64,000 nucleotides of DNA from an uncultured Bacteroidia bacterium (GTDB taxonomy: Bacteria; Bacteroidota; Bacteroidia; Bacteroidales; UBA932), in NCBI GenBank assembly GCA_902794005.1, contig CADBFO010000001.1, positions 1 to 64,000 on the forward strand, in the 5' to 3' direction. The translations under genes were made by a program, and so were the position numbers. Below the pieces are notes generated by a model. That model had not been told where the DNA came from. It made no database searches and saw only the letters and a list, made by a program, of their open reading frames with translations. This document shows, one piece after another, positions 34,961 to 43,564 of the stretch (the stretch's first letter is position 1; each line of letters begins with the position of its first letter).

Positions 34961-37381
34961 TCATAGGGTGAGCGTATTGTCTCCGCCGTGAAGGGGATAG
35001 GAGACTCCCTTCCAGACGAATCGGCCGTTCACCCCTTCGGGAAGACTGATTCGGGCCTCCAGCTTCTTGCCGGTATTCTTGTAATGCACACGGATGAGGC
35101 CCGCCGGGTGCGGCATCGTTCCGCCGATTTCCTGTATCCCGCCCAGATGGGGCGTGATTTTCACTTTCCGGAACGCCACGGCATCCGAGTCGATGCCCAG
35201 CACCGTGCGGAACAGTTCGATGTTGGGACTGGCACCCCAGGCATGACAGTCGGAGCGGGTGCCGAATACATTGGCATCCTCCCCCCAGGTGGTCAGGCCC
35301 ATGGCCATGTTGTCGCGCCAGGTGCCCAGCCATTCCAGATAATGGTCTCCCAGGCCGGCCTTCACATAGGCCTGGTGCAGATAGAATTTATAATAGATGG
35401 TGCACTGGGCCAGGGAGGTGTCTTCCATCAGTTTCTGCGCAAGGGCCTTCGGGTCTTCCACGATCCCGCAAAGGATGGCCAGGGCGTTGCTGTGCTGGCT
35501 GTAAGCGTCCTGCTCCGCGCGGTTGGCGAAAAGGCCTTTGTCGGCATTCCAGTAGGCCTTCCTGATGCCGTCCGACAAAACGGCGGCGCGGGCCTTGTAC
35601 TCCCCTGCCAGATAAGTGTTTCCCTTAACCTCTTCCATGTGCGCCATGAGCTGAAAGGCATACAGAAGCTGCAGGTCCATGACGCTGGAACTGCCGTCCG
35701 CGCCCCTGAGCTGGACTCCGCTGTGCCAGCTGTCGGGCCGGTCGTTCACCCAGTCGGAGAAGTTCCAGCCGGGAAGGTTCTTCAGGCGGCCGTCCGGCTG
35801 CTGGAAACGGGAGAAGTAGGTCATGATCTGCTCTGCTCCGGGAAGGAGGTCCATGACAAACTGCGTGTCTTTCCCGTACATCATATAGTCGTGCAGGGCG
35901 TAGATGTAGCAGAGCGCGTAGGGCTGGATGTGCTGGGGAATGGTGGTGGGATAGCGGCTTTTGGTAATGCCGTCGGCACTGCGGGAAATGTCCGAGAGGT
36001 GCAGGAAATTGCGCACCAGACGGTCGTCGGCACTGTTGTAAAGCGTGATCAGCGCCTGGATGCGGGTGTCTCCGAGATATTGAAGCCGCTCATAATAAGG
36101 GCAGTCCATGTAGGTTTCCTCGGCGCACAGACGTGCCGTACGCCAGCCGATGTCCAACAGGTCCCTGAGTTCCTGCCGATCGGTGTCCAGCGAGGCGTCG
36201 CGGGTAAAGGGATAGCCCGTGAAGGTACCGTAGAGGTCTTCCAGGACCAGGGGCTCCGCTTGGGTTTCCACCAGTACGCGCACATAACGGTAGGTGCGCC
36301 AGGAAAGCGTAGTCCAGCTGTGGGCCTGTCCGTCCGGCAGCAGGATGTCTTCCCGGCCGATAAAGACCTTCCCCTCTATGTCGTTGCGGTTGCCTTTTCC
36401 CTTGGCCCGGGCCGTCAGCTTGTTCGTCCAGGTTTGTCCAGACGCCTGCTCCAGCTGTTCGGGCGTGGGATACTTCCACGCAGGATCCGGATAGTACAAG
36501 GCCTCGGCATAGCCCAAACAGATGCGGCTTCCCTTTCCGCCTTTGAAATTCAGGGTGAAATAGGCGTTGGTGAGCTCCGCCTGGTCAATCAGCAATTCCG
36601 CCTGCGTGTGGGCGGGAACCGTCAGCGGGGCAGATCCCAACAGGAAGCCGGACGGGACCGTCACGCCCCGGGACCGGCGGACGCTGGCAAGGCGCTGCTG
36701 CGTACGCTCCATCTGCGGAAGCGTGGACGGACGCAAAAGGTGGGAATCGAAATCCTGCACATCGCATATATTCATGGGCTTGCCGGCGGGGCCTTCCACG
36801 GCCTCCAGCCACTTGCCTCCCATGCGGGAGAAATCGACCCGCTCGCCGGGACCGGCTACATAATAACCGGAAACGATGGCGCGCAAGGGGCTGTAAGCCT
36901 CGTCTTTGTAGCATTTCCAGGACTTGTCCGTATAAAGGCCGGCGGCTTCGCCTTCGCCCTGCAGGAGGAAACCGCTGGCGACGGAAATCTGGGAATCCGG
37001 TTTCTGGACTCCTTCATGGAACACAAGGGCCTGCAAAGTGTTGCTTCCGGGCTTGAGGCAGGGAGCCAGGTCCACCGTCTCATAGTTCCAGTGCAGATTG
37101 TCTCCCTTGGCAGGGCCGGCCGATACCAGCGTTCCGTTCACGTACAGTTTGTAGCGGTTGTCACCGGTAACATGCACCACATAACGGGCGGGAACGGCTT
37201 CCAGCACGATTTCTTTGCAGAAATGATAGACGCCATATTCCTGCGGCCCGGTTTCCGGGACACGGATCCAGCGCGCGGTCCAGCTGTCGGAGAAAAGGTT
37301 GAAGGGAGCCATCGGGTCCCGCTGTTGTGCCAGTGCCGTCAGGGGCAGAAGCAGCACAAGAAGGCTTATCAGTTTTTTCAT
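34961..37381 (-). CDS. GH78 alpha-L-rhamnosidase family protein
   Basis: 806 residues with a signal peptide (1-18). N-terminal beta-sandwich domains (about 30-390; ARWIRVPET, YKLYVNGTLVSAGPA) are followed by an (alpha/alpha)6 barrel. DCPYYERLQYLGDTR contains Asp426, Glu431 and Asp438 with the same spacing as the catalytic and binding acids Asp567, Glu572 and Asp579 of Bacillus RhaB. It probably removes rhamnose from plant or bacterial glycans in the periplasm. A small lipoprotein gene lies just upstream in the same direction. No SusC/D pair is present, so this is not a full utilisation locus. Confidence 0.87.
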   Translation of the reverse strand: MKKLISLLVLLLPLTALAQQRDPMAPFNLFSDSWTARWIRVPETGPQEYGVYHFCKEIVLEAVPARYVVHVTGDNRYKLYVNGTLVSAGPAKGDNLHWNYETVDLAPCLKPGSNTLQALVFHEGVQKPDSQISVASGFLLQGEGEAAGLYTDKSWKCYKDEAYSPLRAIVSGYYVAGPGERVDFSRMGGKWLEAVEGPAGKPMNICDVQDFDSHLLRPSTLPQMERTQQRLASVRRSRGVTVPSGFLLGSAPLTVPAHTQAELLIDQAELTNAYFTLNFKGGKGSRICLGYAEALYYPDPAWKYPTPEQLEQASGQTWTNKLTARAKGKGNRNDIEGKVFIGREDILLPDGQAHSWTTLSWRTYRYVRVLVETQAEPLVLEDLYGTFTGYPFTRDASLDTDRQELRDLLDIGWRTARLCAEETYMDCPYYERLQYLGDTRIQALITLYNSADDRLVRNFLHLSDISRSADGITKSRYPTTIPQHIQPYALCYIYALHDYMMYGKDTQFVMDLLPGAEQIMTYFSRFQQPDGRLKNLPGWNFSDWVNDRPDSWHSGVQLRGADGSSSVMDLQLLYAFQLMAHMEEVKGNTYLAGEYKARAAVLSDGIRKAYWNADKGLFANRAEQDAYSQHSNALAILCGIVEDPKALAQKLMEDTSLAQCTIYYKFYLHQAYVKAGLGDHYLEWLGTWRDNMAMGLTTWGEDANVFGTRSDCHAWGASPNIELFRTVLGIDSDAVAFRKVKITPHLGGIQEIGGTMPHPAGLIRVHYKNTGKKLEARISLPEGVNGRFVWKGVSYPLHGGDNTLTL

Positions 37382-37396
37382 GGGGCGAAAAATATT

Positions 37397-37573
37397 TTAC
37401 TCATTTTGGGAGACTGCGGCCTCGTTCCACTTCCAAGCCAGGACAAAAGACTCCTCCGTTTCGGCAAGGGTACGCAGGGCGGGAGCCATGTCCCAACTGC
37501 CTGTGATGATGGTTTTTTCTTGACAGGAAACAAGTGCGAGGGCACATATCGTCAAAAGAAAGAGTCTGCTCAT
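37397..37573 (-). CDS. Small lipoprotein, 58 residues
   Basis: Starts at 37573 (MSRLFLLTICALALVSC), with a lipobox LVSC and Cys17; the longer frame begins upstream of a TATATTTG -7 box (37590-37597) and is rejected. The mature part is only about 40 residues (GSWDMAPALRTLAETEESF) and has no known domain. It ends 15 bp before the GH78 gene and probably shares its transcript. It could be a small accessory lipoprotein or the shortened remnant of a larger one. Confidence 0.5.
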   Translation of the reverse strand: MSRLFLLTICALALVSCQEKTIITGSWDMAPALRTLAETEESFVLAWKWNEAAVSQNE

Positions 37574-37589
37574 GATGATTCCGTTTGCC

Positions 37590-37597
37590 CAAATATA
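37590..37597 (-). promoter_or_regulatory. -7 box (TATATTTG) of the small lipoprotein-GH78 unit
   Basis: Exact match on the minus strand, 16 nt before the ATG at 37573. Confidence 0.5.
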
Positions 37598-37732
37598 CAA
37601 AAAAATTGCATTTTTGTCCATATGCCTCACCACTTGTACGCAGAGTAATGACAAATCTCAACGCACTCTTTCCCTTGTTCCCGGCGCGTAGAAGGGGTTG
37701 TGCGATATATCCTAAGTAACCTTTCATAGGAG

Positions 37733-37759
37733 ATTCTACGTTTCTCGCTCTATTACAGG
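37733..37759 (-). repeat. Degenerate copy of the dispersed repeat
   Basis: Read on the minus strand it gives TGTAATAGAGCGAGAAACG followed by TAGAATCT, resembling copy A with small indels and substitutions (shared GAGCGA and CGTAGAATCT blocks). Confidence 0.4.
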
Positions 37760-37883
37760 CGCTTACGGGATATGCACTGTGAGGTACCGTTGAGAGAGTG
37801 AAGCCGACGACAAAAGGTACAAGCAGCGACTGAAAAGCATACACTCCCCCGCGCTACGCCCTCGCGCAGTTCCAGCGGGTGCT

Positions 37884-37904
37884 GTGCTTCAAAACTTGAA
37901 GCAC
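37884..37904. repeat. Palindrome GTGCTTCAA-AAC-TTGAAGCAC
   Basis: A perfect 9-bp inverted repeat with a 3-nt centre. The half-site GTGCTTC recurs at 37931-37937 and 37994-38000, the latter followed by AACTTTTGAA. Possible protein-binding site or structural repeat. Confidence 0.6.
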
Positions 37905-38242
37905 ACTTTGGCTTCCCGGGGGTCGATTTCGTGCTTCACCCGGGGTCCGGGAACTTGCCTCAGGCACAGATTCGCCCTTGCATGGATAAAACTGTGCTTC
38001 AACTTTTGAAAAAAGGTCTCTGGCCAGGTCTGTATCTTCGCGACATCAATGTAAACCGATACCAGGACTTGACAACGCAGGGGAAGGAATCTTGTCCTGG
38101 GCTGGAAGTTTTGCTTTCCCTCGAAAAGTTCGACAGTGCCGAAGATGTACACGCCCTCGACGGTTGCCGTGGAACAAAACTGCTTCACATTTAATGGGCG
38201 ATTGATTAGAACGATGTGCAACAATTCCAGCGTCGGCTGCAT
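37889..38242 (-). CDS. Doubtful 117-aa ORF in repeat-rich DNA
   Basis: An open frame from the Met at 38242 on the minus strand, ending inside the palindrome. The translation is basic and contains recurring KH/KQ words (LKHSFIH, VKHEID, VKQFC) that reflect the GTGCTTC DNA repeat. No domain, signal peptide or promoter was seen. I list it because it fills an otherwise empty stretch, but it is more likely a by-product of the repeats than a gene. Confidence 0.2.
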   Translation of the reverse strand: MQPTLELLHIVLINRPLNVKQFCSTATVEGVYIFGTVELFEGKQNFQPRTRFLPLRCQVLVSVYIDVAKIQTWPETFFQKLKHSFIHARANLCLRQVPGPRVKHEIDPREAKVCFKF

Positions 38243-38260
38243 ATCCTCGGAGAAAAAATG

Positions 38261-38268
38261 TATCTTTG
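38261..38268 (+). promoter_or_regulatory. -7 box (TATCTTTG) abutting the PCMD gene
   Basis: Exact match, 4 nt before the ATG at 38273. Confidence 0.55.
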
Positions 38269-38272
38269 CAGG

Positions 38273-39016
38273 ATGAAACGTACCTGGATTTTTGTTTTGC
38301 TCCTTCTCCCCTTCTGGCTGAATGCCCAGGAGCAACTCGACAATATGAATTTCGACCAATGGTCCAAAGTAAAAGGCACCTGGTATCCTTCTTCCGGGAA
38401 GGGAGAAAGCGTATGGAGCACCTCAAACCCCGGGACCAGCATCCTCCGGATCAATTCCACCATCCCGGAATATGAACACGTAGCCGTGGCCGGATCCGGG
38501 AAGGCGGCCGCCAAAATCGTCAGCCGCAAATTGGTCTGGGCCTTCCTCACCGGAAACCTTTTCACCGGGGAATTCGTCCGTGTCGTCAAATTCTCCGGTG
38601 CGGAAATGTATAACGGCGTGCCTTTCCACAGCCGGCCCAAAAGCCTTTCCGGATACTATCATTATCGGCCCAGCACCATCGATTTTGCCGATGACGCCCA
38701 TGCATCCCTGAAGGGGCAACGGGACCAGGGACAGATTGAAATCGCCCTTTACTGCTGGAAACAGCGCCAGCATTTCATCTCCAACGACGGCCCCAGCATT
38801 CCGGCTACCCAGGACCCGGCCCTGATCGGCCATGCCCGCCTTACGCTGAAAGAGGACAGCGGAGGCTACGTTCCCTTTGAACTGAAAATCGACTACCGGA
38901 GCGACGCCACGCCCACCTATGTGTATATATCGGCCCTCTCCAGCCGTATGGGCGAGTTTTTCACCGGCAGCAGCGGGAGCATCCTTTATCTTGACGAACT
39001 GCAATTCAATTACTGA
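38273..39016 (+). CDS. Secreted PCMD-domain (putative carbohydrate metabolism) protein
   Basis: 247 residues from MKRTWIFVLLLLPFWLNAQ at 38273, a signal peptide cut near residue 18; the longer frame crosses the -7 box. The mature protein is a beta-sandwich with the PCMD pattern (LDNMNFDQWSK at the start, GVPFHSRPKSLSGYYHY, IEIALYCW, and a final SILYLDELQFNY). PCMD proteins occur beside glycan-utilisation genes and probably bind carbohydrate at the surface. The symporter gene follows after 5 bp. Confidence 0.8.
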   Translation: MKRTWIFVLLLLPFWLNAQEQLDNMNFDQWSKVKGTWYPSSGKGESVWSTSNPGTSILRINSTIPEYEHVAVAGSGKAAAKIVSRKLVWAFLTGNLFTGEFVRVVKFSGAEMYNGVPFHSRPKSLSGYYHYRPSTIDFADDAHASLKGQRDQGQIEIALYCWKQRQHFISNDGPSIPATQDPALIGHARLTLKEDSGGYVPFELKIDYRSDATPTYVYISALSSRMGEFFTGSSGSILYLDELQFNY

Positions 39017-39021
39017 AACCT

Positions 39022-39969
39022 ATGACACAAGAAGTAATCCAGACCATAGACGGCATTCAGGTTCAGTTGAATGCCGGCGGGATGAACACCATCAATATTA
39101 TTCTGGCGTTCGTGATGTACGGCGTGGCCCTTGGCATCAAGCCGGGCATTTTTGTAGAAGTGTTCAAAAAGCCCAAAAGCGTGCTGCTGGGCATGCTTTG
39201 CCAACTGGTGCTGCTTCCGGCCCTCACCTGCCTTCTGGCCATCCTTCTCACCGGCTGGATTTCCCCCATGATGGGCCTTGGAATGATTCTGGTCGCCGCG
39301 TGTCCCGGCGGCAACATCTCCAACTTCATGAGTTCCCTGGCCAAGGCCAACGTGGAACTTTCCGTTTCGCTGACGGCCATCTCCACGGCGCTGGCCGTGC
39401 TTCTGACCCCGTTCAATTTCTGGGCGTGGGGCACGGTATATCTGCACAGCACCGGTGTGGCCGGAACCCTTCCCACGCTGGTGATTCCCCTCTGGGACGT
39501 CTTCAAGACCATTTTTATCCTGCTGGGGATTCCGCTGGTGCTGGGCATTCTTACCAGCCACTGTCTCCCCAAAGTGGCCGATGCCCTCAAGAAGCCCCTC
39601 CAATGGCTCTCCATCCTCATTTTCATCGCCTTGGTGGTGCTCTCTTTCAGCAGCAACATCAGCGCCTTCCTCCTCAGTGTCAAATACATCTTCCTGGTGG
39701 TGTTCCTCCACAACCTGCTTGCGCTGGGCATCGGTTTCGGCGTAGGAACTTTGGGGAAAGTGCCTTTCCGGGACCGTCGCACGCTCACCATCGAGACCGG
39801 GATTCAGAACAGCGGTCTGGGCCTTGCCCTGATGCTGGGAACCAGCCTTTTCGCCGGTTTTCCGCCCCACGGCGGCATGCTGGTCATCACCGCCTGGTGG
39901 GGCATCTGGCACATCATCTCAGGCCTCACCGTAGCCACCCTTTTCAACAGAAGCAGACAAAATGGCTGA
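39022..39969 (+). CDS. Bile acid:sodium symporter family (BASS) transporter
   Basis: 315 residues with about nine to ten membrane helices. The two conserved sodium-site blocks are visible: ACPGGNISNFMSSLAKAN and TIETGIQNSGLGLAL. BASS proteins carry bile acids, keto acids such as pyruvate or pantoate, or other organic anions with sodium; the substrate here is unknown. The gene follows the PCMD gene by 5 bp and overlaps the acyltransferase gene by 8 bp, so the three form one transcript. Confidence 0.92.
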   Translation: MTQEVIQTIDGIQVQLNAGGMNTINIILAFVMYGVALGIKPGIFVEVFKKPKSVLLGMLCQLVLLPALTCLLAILLTGWISPMMGLGMILVAACPGGNISNFMSSLAKANVELSVSLTAISTALAVLLTPFNFWAWGTVYLHSTGVAGTLPTLVIPLWDVFKTIFILLGIPLVLGILTSHCLPKVADALKKPLQWLSILIFIALVVLSFSSNISAFLLSVKYIFLVVFLHNLLALGIGFGVGTLGKVPFRDRRTLTIETGIQNSGLGLALMLGTSLFAGFPPHGGMLVITAWWGIWHIISGLTVATLFNRSRQNG

Positions 39970-40915
39970 GATTTGGAAGCATGACCGGCTCTACGCCTTT
40001 CTCCGGCCGTATGTAGATTGGTGTACCAAGCTGAGCTACCGGTATCTCCGTTACCGGGGAGCAGAACTTCCCAAAGACGGAGCGGTGATCCTTGCGCCCA
40101 ACCACACCAACACGCTCATGGACGCGCTGGTGATTCTCGCCGGCCGGAAGGACGCCACCGCCTTCGGCGCCAGGGCCGATATTTTCCGCAAGCCCTCCAT
40201 CGCCAAAATCCTCCATTTTTTGCGGATTCTGCCGATGGTCCGGGAAAGGGACGGACTGGAGCATGTCAGCGAGAATTATGAGAGTTTCGACCAGATCGAC
40301 CGGATTCTGGACCACGGCGTGCCCTTCTGCCTGTTTGCGGAGGGAAGCCATCGGCCCGGAAGAACTTTGCAGTCCGTCAAAAAAGGGATTGCCCGAATTG
40401 CCTGCAAAAGCGCTCAGGAGCGTCAGACCTGGCTGGTCCCTACCGGAATCAATTACTCGGATTTCTTCCGCTACCGGGGCGCCTGTGAAGTCCGTTACGG
40501 GGAGCCCTTGGACATCAACGCTTTTATCCGGGAACACGCCGACCTCACAGAACCTCAGCTTCTGCAGGAACTCCGCGGAGTCATTGAGCGGCAAATGGCG
40601 CAAATGGTGGAACCGGAAGGCCCGGCAAGCGAAAAAGCCCATCCGCTCACGCTGCTGGCGTGGCCTCTGGCCGCCCTGCTGAACCTCCCGATCTGGGGCA
40701 CGGCAGAAATCCTGTGCCGCATAGTCAAGGACAAGGCCTGGTGCAACAGCATCCGCTTCCTTTGCCACCTGCTCCTTCTGCCCGTCACACTGATTCTCTG
40801 GGGCCTTGTCTTCGGCCTCACCCTCCCCTGGGAATGGGCACTGTCCCTCCTGGGGATCACCATCGGTTCCTACCCCATCTTCTACGACGGCCTGAATCTC
40901 CTTCGCCGAAAGTAA
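39962..40915 (+). CDS. PlsC-like phospholipid/glycerol acyltransferase
   Basis: 317 residues. The acyltransferase motif is NHTNTLMD (His48, Asp54), the H-x5-D form seen in a Bacteroidetes branch rather than the classical H-x4-D; FAEGSHRP is the substrate-binding motif, followed by PTGINY. Two to three membrane helices lie at the C-terminal end (about 225-300). It probably acylates lysophosphatidate or a related lipid at the inner membrane. Its start overlaps the symporter gene by 8 bp; a bidirectional terminator follows. Confidence 0.87.
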   Translation: MAEIWKHDRLYAFLRPYVDWCTKLSYRYLRYRGAELPKDGAVILAPNHTNTLMDALVILAGRKDATAFGARADIFRKPSIAKILHFLRILPMVRERDGLEHVSENYESFDQIDRILDHGVPFCLFAEGSHRPGRTLQSVKKGIARIACKSAQERQTWLVPTGINYSDFFRYRGACEVRYGEPLDINAFIREHADLTEPQLLQELRGVIERQMAQMVEPEGPASEKAHPLTLLAWPLAALLNLPIWGTAEILCRIVKDKAWCNSIRFLCHLLLLPVTLILWGLVFGLTLPWEWALSLLGITIGSYPIFYDGLNLLRRK

Positions 40916-40948
40916 AAAAAGCCGGTGGAACGATTCCATCGGCTTTTT
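40914..40948. terminator. Bidirectional rho-independent terminator
   Basis: GCCGGTGGAA and TTCCATCGGC pair (one G-T pair) around CGA, with a run of seven A on the left and five T on the right. It serves both the acyltransferase gene (plus) and pckA (minus). Confidence 0.85.
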
Positions 40949-40967
40949 ATGATTTCAAGAGCGAATC

Positions 40968-42584
40968 CTACAGCTTGGGACCGGCCTTCACAAGGGCCTT
41001 GCCGGCGCGGTTGCTTTCGTACTTGTGGAAGTTCTTGATGAAGCGACCGGCGAGGTCTTTCGCCTTCTCTTCCCACTCGGCGGCATTCTTATAGGTGTCG
41101 CGAGGATCCAGGATGCCGGTATCCACACCTTCCAGTTTGGTAGGGACGGTAAAGTTGAAGTAAGGGATGACCTTGGTAGGAGCCTTGTCGATGGCGCCGT
41201 TGAGGATGGCATCGATGATGCCGCGGGTGTCGCGGATGGAGATGCGCTTGCCGGTACCGTTCCAGCCGGTATTCACGAGATAGGCCTTGGCGCCGCTCTT
41301 TTTCATCTTCTTCACGAGTTCCTCTGCATACTTGGTAGGATGCAGTTCCAGGAAAGCCTGGCCGAAGCAGGCAGAGAAGGTGGGAGTGGGCTCGGTGATA
41401 CCACGCTCCGTACCGGCGAGTTTGGCGGTGAAACCGCTCAGGAAATAGTATTTGGTCTGTTCCGGGGTAAGAATGGAAACCGGAGGCAGGACGCCGAATG
41501 CGTCGGCGCTCAGGAAAATCACCTGCTTGGCTGCCGGTCCGTGGCTTTCGGGACGGACAATCTTCTCAATGTGGTAGATAGGATAGCTGACGCGGGTGTT
41601 CTCGGTGACGGACTTGTCGTTGAAGTCGATCTTTCCGTTCTTGTCCACGGTCACGTTCTCCAGGAGAGCGTCGCGACGGATGGCGTTGTAGATATCGGGT
41701 TCGGACTCCTTGTCCAGTTTGATGACCTTGGCATAGCAGCCGCCTTCGAAGTTGAAGACGCCCTTGTTGTCCCAGCCATGCTCGTCGTCACCGATCAGCA
41801 GACGTTTGGGATCGGTGGAGAGGGTGGTCTTTCCGGTACCGGAGAGGCCGAAGAAAATGGCCGTATTTTCACCGTTCATATCGGTGTTGGCCGAGCAGTG
41901 CATGGCGGCAATCCCCTTGAGCGGGAGGTAGTAGTTCATCATGGAGAACATACCCTTCTTCATTTCACCGCCGTACCAGGTGTTGAGGATGACCTGCTCA
42001 CGGGAAGTGACGTTGAAAGCAATGCAGGTTTCACTGCGAAGTCCCAGCTCCTTGTAGTTTTCCACCTTGGCCTTGGCCGCGCAATAAACGATGAAGTCGG
42101 GCTCCTGGTCGAACTCCTTCTGGTTCTTGGGACGGATGAACATATTGGTCACGAAATGGGCCTGCCAGGCCACCTCCATGATGAAGCGGACCTTCATACG
42201 GGTGTCGGCGTGGGTTCCGCAGAATCCGTCCACGACAAACAGGCGCTTGCCGCTGAGCTGCTGCTGGGCCAGTTTCTTCACGACCTTCCAAGTGGAGACG
42301 GACATCTTGTGGTTGTCATTGGGATAAGCTTCGGTCGTCCACCAGATTTCTCCGGGTTTGCCTTCCTTGGTGGTGTTGTCGTACACGATGTACTTGTCTT
42401 TGGGGGAGCGGCCGGTATAGACGCCCGTCATCACGTTGATGGCGCCCAGTTCGGTTACCTGCCCCTTGTCAAAACCCTCGAGACCGGGTTTGGTCTCTTC
42501 GTTGTAGAGGACTTCGTACGAAGGATTGTACAGGATTTCCTTCACACCCTTGATACCGTACTTCTTGAGATCAATATTAGACAT
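40968..42584 (-). CDS. pckA: Phosphoenolpyruvate carboxykinase (ATP)
   Basis: 538 residues, the normal length for the ATP form. [16 protein letters not shown] is the P-loop, DDEHGW the metal-binding kinase-2a segment, and [17 protein letters not shown] and FSACFGQAF are further family blocks. In Bacteroidales the enzyme often runs in the carboxylating direction, fixing CO2 onto PEP to make oxaloacetate for succinate and propionate formation. It has its own promoter and a strong terminator. Confidence 0.97.
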   Translation of the reverse strand: MSNIDLKKYGIKGVKEILYNPSYEVLYNEETKPGLEGFDKGQVTELGAINVMTGVYTGRSPKDKYIVYDNTTKEGKPGEIWWTTEAYPNDNHKMSVSTWKVVKKLAQQQLSGKRLFVVDGFCGTHADTRMKVRFIMEVAWQAHFVTNMFIRPKNQKEFDQEPDFIVYCAAKAKVENYKELGLRSETCIAFNVTSREQVILNTWYGGEMKKGMFSMMNYYLPLKGIAAMHCSANTDMNGENTAIFFGLSGTGKTTLSTDPKRLLIGDDEHGWDNKGVFNFEGGCYAKVIKLDKESEPDIYNAIRRDALLENVTVDKNGKIDFNDKSVTENTRVSYPIYHIEKIVRPESHGPAAKQVIFLSADAFGVLPPVSILTPEQTKYYFLSGFTAKLAGTERGITEPTPTFSACFGQAFLELHPTKYAEELVKKMKKSGAKAYLVNTGWNGTGKRISIRDTRGIIDAILNGAIDKAPTKVIPYFNFTVPTKLEGVDTGILDPRDTYKNAAEWEEKAKDLAGRFIKNFHKYESNRAGKALVKAGPKL

Positions 42585-42618
42585 AAACGTATCTTTTTAA
42601 GAAAATTTAATTAGTTCG

Positions 42619-42649
42619 CAAATATAACAATAACCGATTACTTTTCCAA
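42619..42649 (-). promoter_or_regulatory. pckA promoter
   Basis: On the minus strand a TTG -33 core (42647-42649), a 20-nt spacer and a TATATTTG -7 box (42619-42626). The -33 end lies inside the last codons of the upstream lipoprotein gene. The leader is about 30 nt. Confidence 0.65.
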
Positions 42650-43564
42650 GTGGGCTGCCAGTCTTTTTCTAAGCCCCGGAGCCAAAGAGATATTCTCCAG
42701 TTTTTCGGCCTCGTCCAACCAGCGGGAAGACAGGGAATAGTCCCCCATCAAGTAGAAAGCCTGGGCAATGTTGTAGCAGGCACAAGCCCGCTTTTGGGCC
42801 GATCCCGATTTCACCAGCAGGCCCCACTTGTCCACCGCCTCGGTCAATTCCCCGTCCAGGACCTTCACAAGGGCCTCGACCCAAATGTCGGAGGAAGAAG
42901 GATCGACATAATAAAAACTGAAACTCTCCGTGACCCAGCTGGACAGGAAGCGGGTCGAGACGCGCTCGCCCACCTTGTCGGCCTCCGCCCCCATGCTTCT
43001 GAGCGAAAGCGACTTGAGACCGTCGTCGGTAAGGATGCCGTTATTGAAAACCCGGGCACGGAGCACGGCGGAGCCTTGGAAATGATGCACTTTGTCCTCG
43101 CCCATGCTGTCATATACATCCAGCTGCGTCTTGACGGGAACCACTGCCGGACAGACAAAGGCCGAATCCGGGCTGGAAGCCCCTGACACCGGACGGTTGG
43201 ACTCCAGTGTGGGTTCTCCGAGCTTGCTGCGAAGGAGGAACACCACATCGCCTTCCGTTTCCATCACCAGGGAATGCATTTTTTCCAGCGTAACCGTATC
43301 GGCCGAGGGGATGCGGTAAATGCCCACCTTCTCCTGGCCGTTGAAGTAGTCCTCCTCCAGCTGCCGTGCCATGGAAGAGGCCACCTGGCGATCGAAGAGG
43401 GAATCCACCTGGGTGTTACCGTCCATATAGACGATGGAGATGTTCTTTCCGGAGAGCGTCAGGCCGGATTTGGACGGATGGCGCACATCCAGGTACATCG
43501 AATAAATTTGCGGGGAGCAGGCCGATACGGCCAGGGCCAGCGCTAAAATCCAGGAATGTTTCAT
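42638..43564 (-). CDS. Lipoprotein of unknown function (DUF6340-like)
   Basis: 308 residues. Lipobox LAVSAC with Cys16. The central part (VYMDGNTQVDSLFDRQVASSM, a beta-rich domain) and the C-terminal helical part (SAQKRACACYNIAQAFYLMGDYS, TPR-like) resemble the DUF6340 proteins of Bacteroidales. Function is not known. It is the last gene of the nusB-rimO operon, overlapping the rimO stop by 4 bp. Confidence 0.7.
   Translation of the reverse strand: MKHSWILALALAVSACSPQIYSMYLDVRHPSKSGLTLSGKNISIVYMDGNTQVDSLFDRQVASSMARQLEEDYFNGQEKVGIYRIPSADTVTLEKMHSLVMETEGDVVFLLRSKLGEPTLESNRPVSGASSPDSAFVCPAVVPVKTQLDVYDSMGEDKVHHFQGSAVLRARVFNNGILTDDGLKSLSLRSMGAEADKVGERVSTRFLSSWVTESFSFYYVDPSSSDIWVEALVKVLDGELTEAVDKWGLLVKSGSAQKRACACYNIAQAFYLMGDYSLSSRWLDEAEKLENISLAPGLRKRLAAHLEK

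Larger units (their letters stand above)
37655..38260. other. Repeat-rich gene-poor stretch
   Basis: About 600 bp between divergent units. It holds a degenerate minus-strand copy of the dispersed repeat (about 37733-37759), a 9-bp-stem palindrome built on GTGCTTCAA (37884-37904), further GTGCTTC words at 37931 and 37994, and a minus-strand open frame 37889-38242. Composition and codon use differ from flanking genes. It looks like interspersed repeat DNA rather than ordinary coding sequence. Confidence 0.55.

Noticed and set aside
37884..38010. GTGCTTC words considered as a CRISPR array
   Set aside because: Only three short imperfect copies at uneven spacing, no conserved 25-40 bp repeat and no cas genes.
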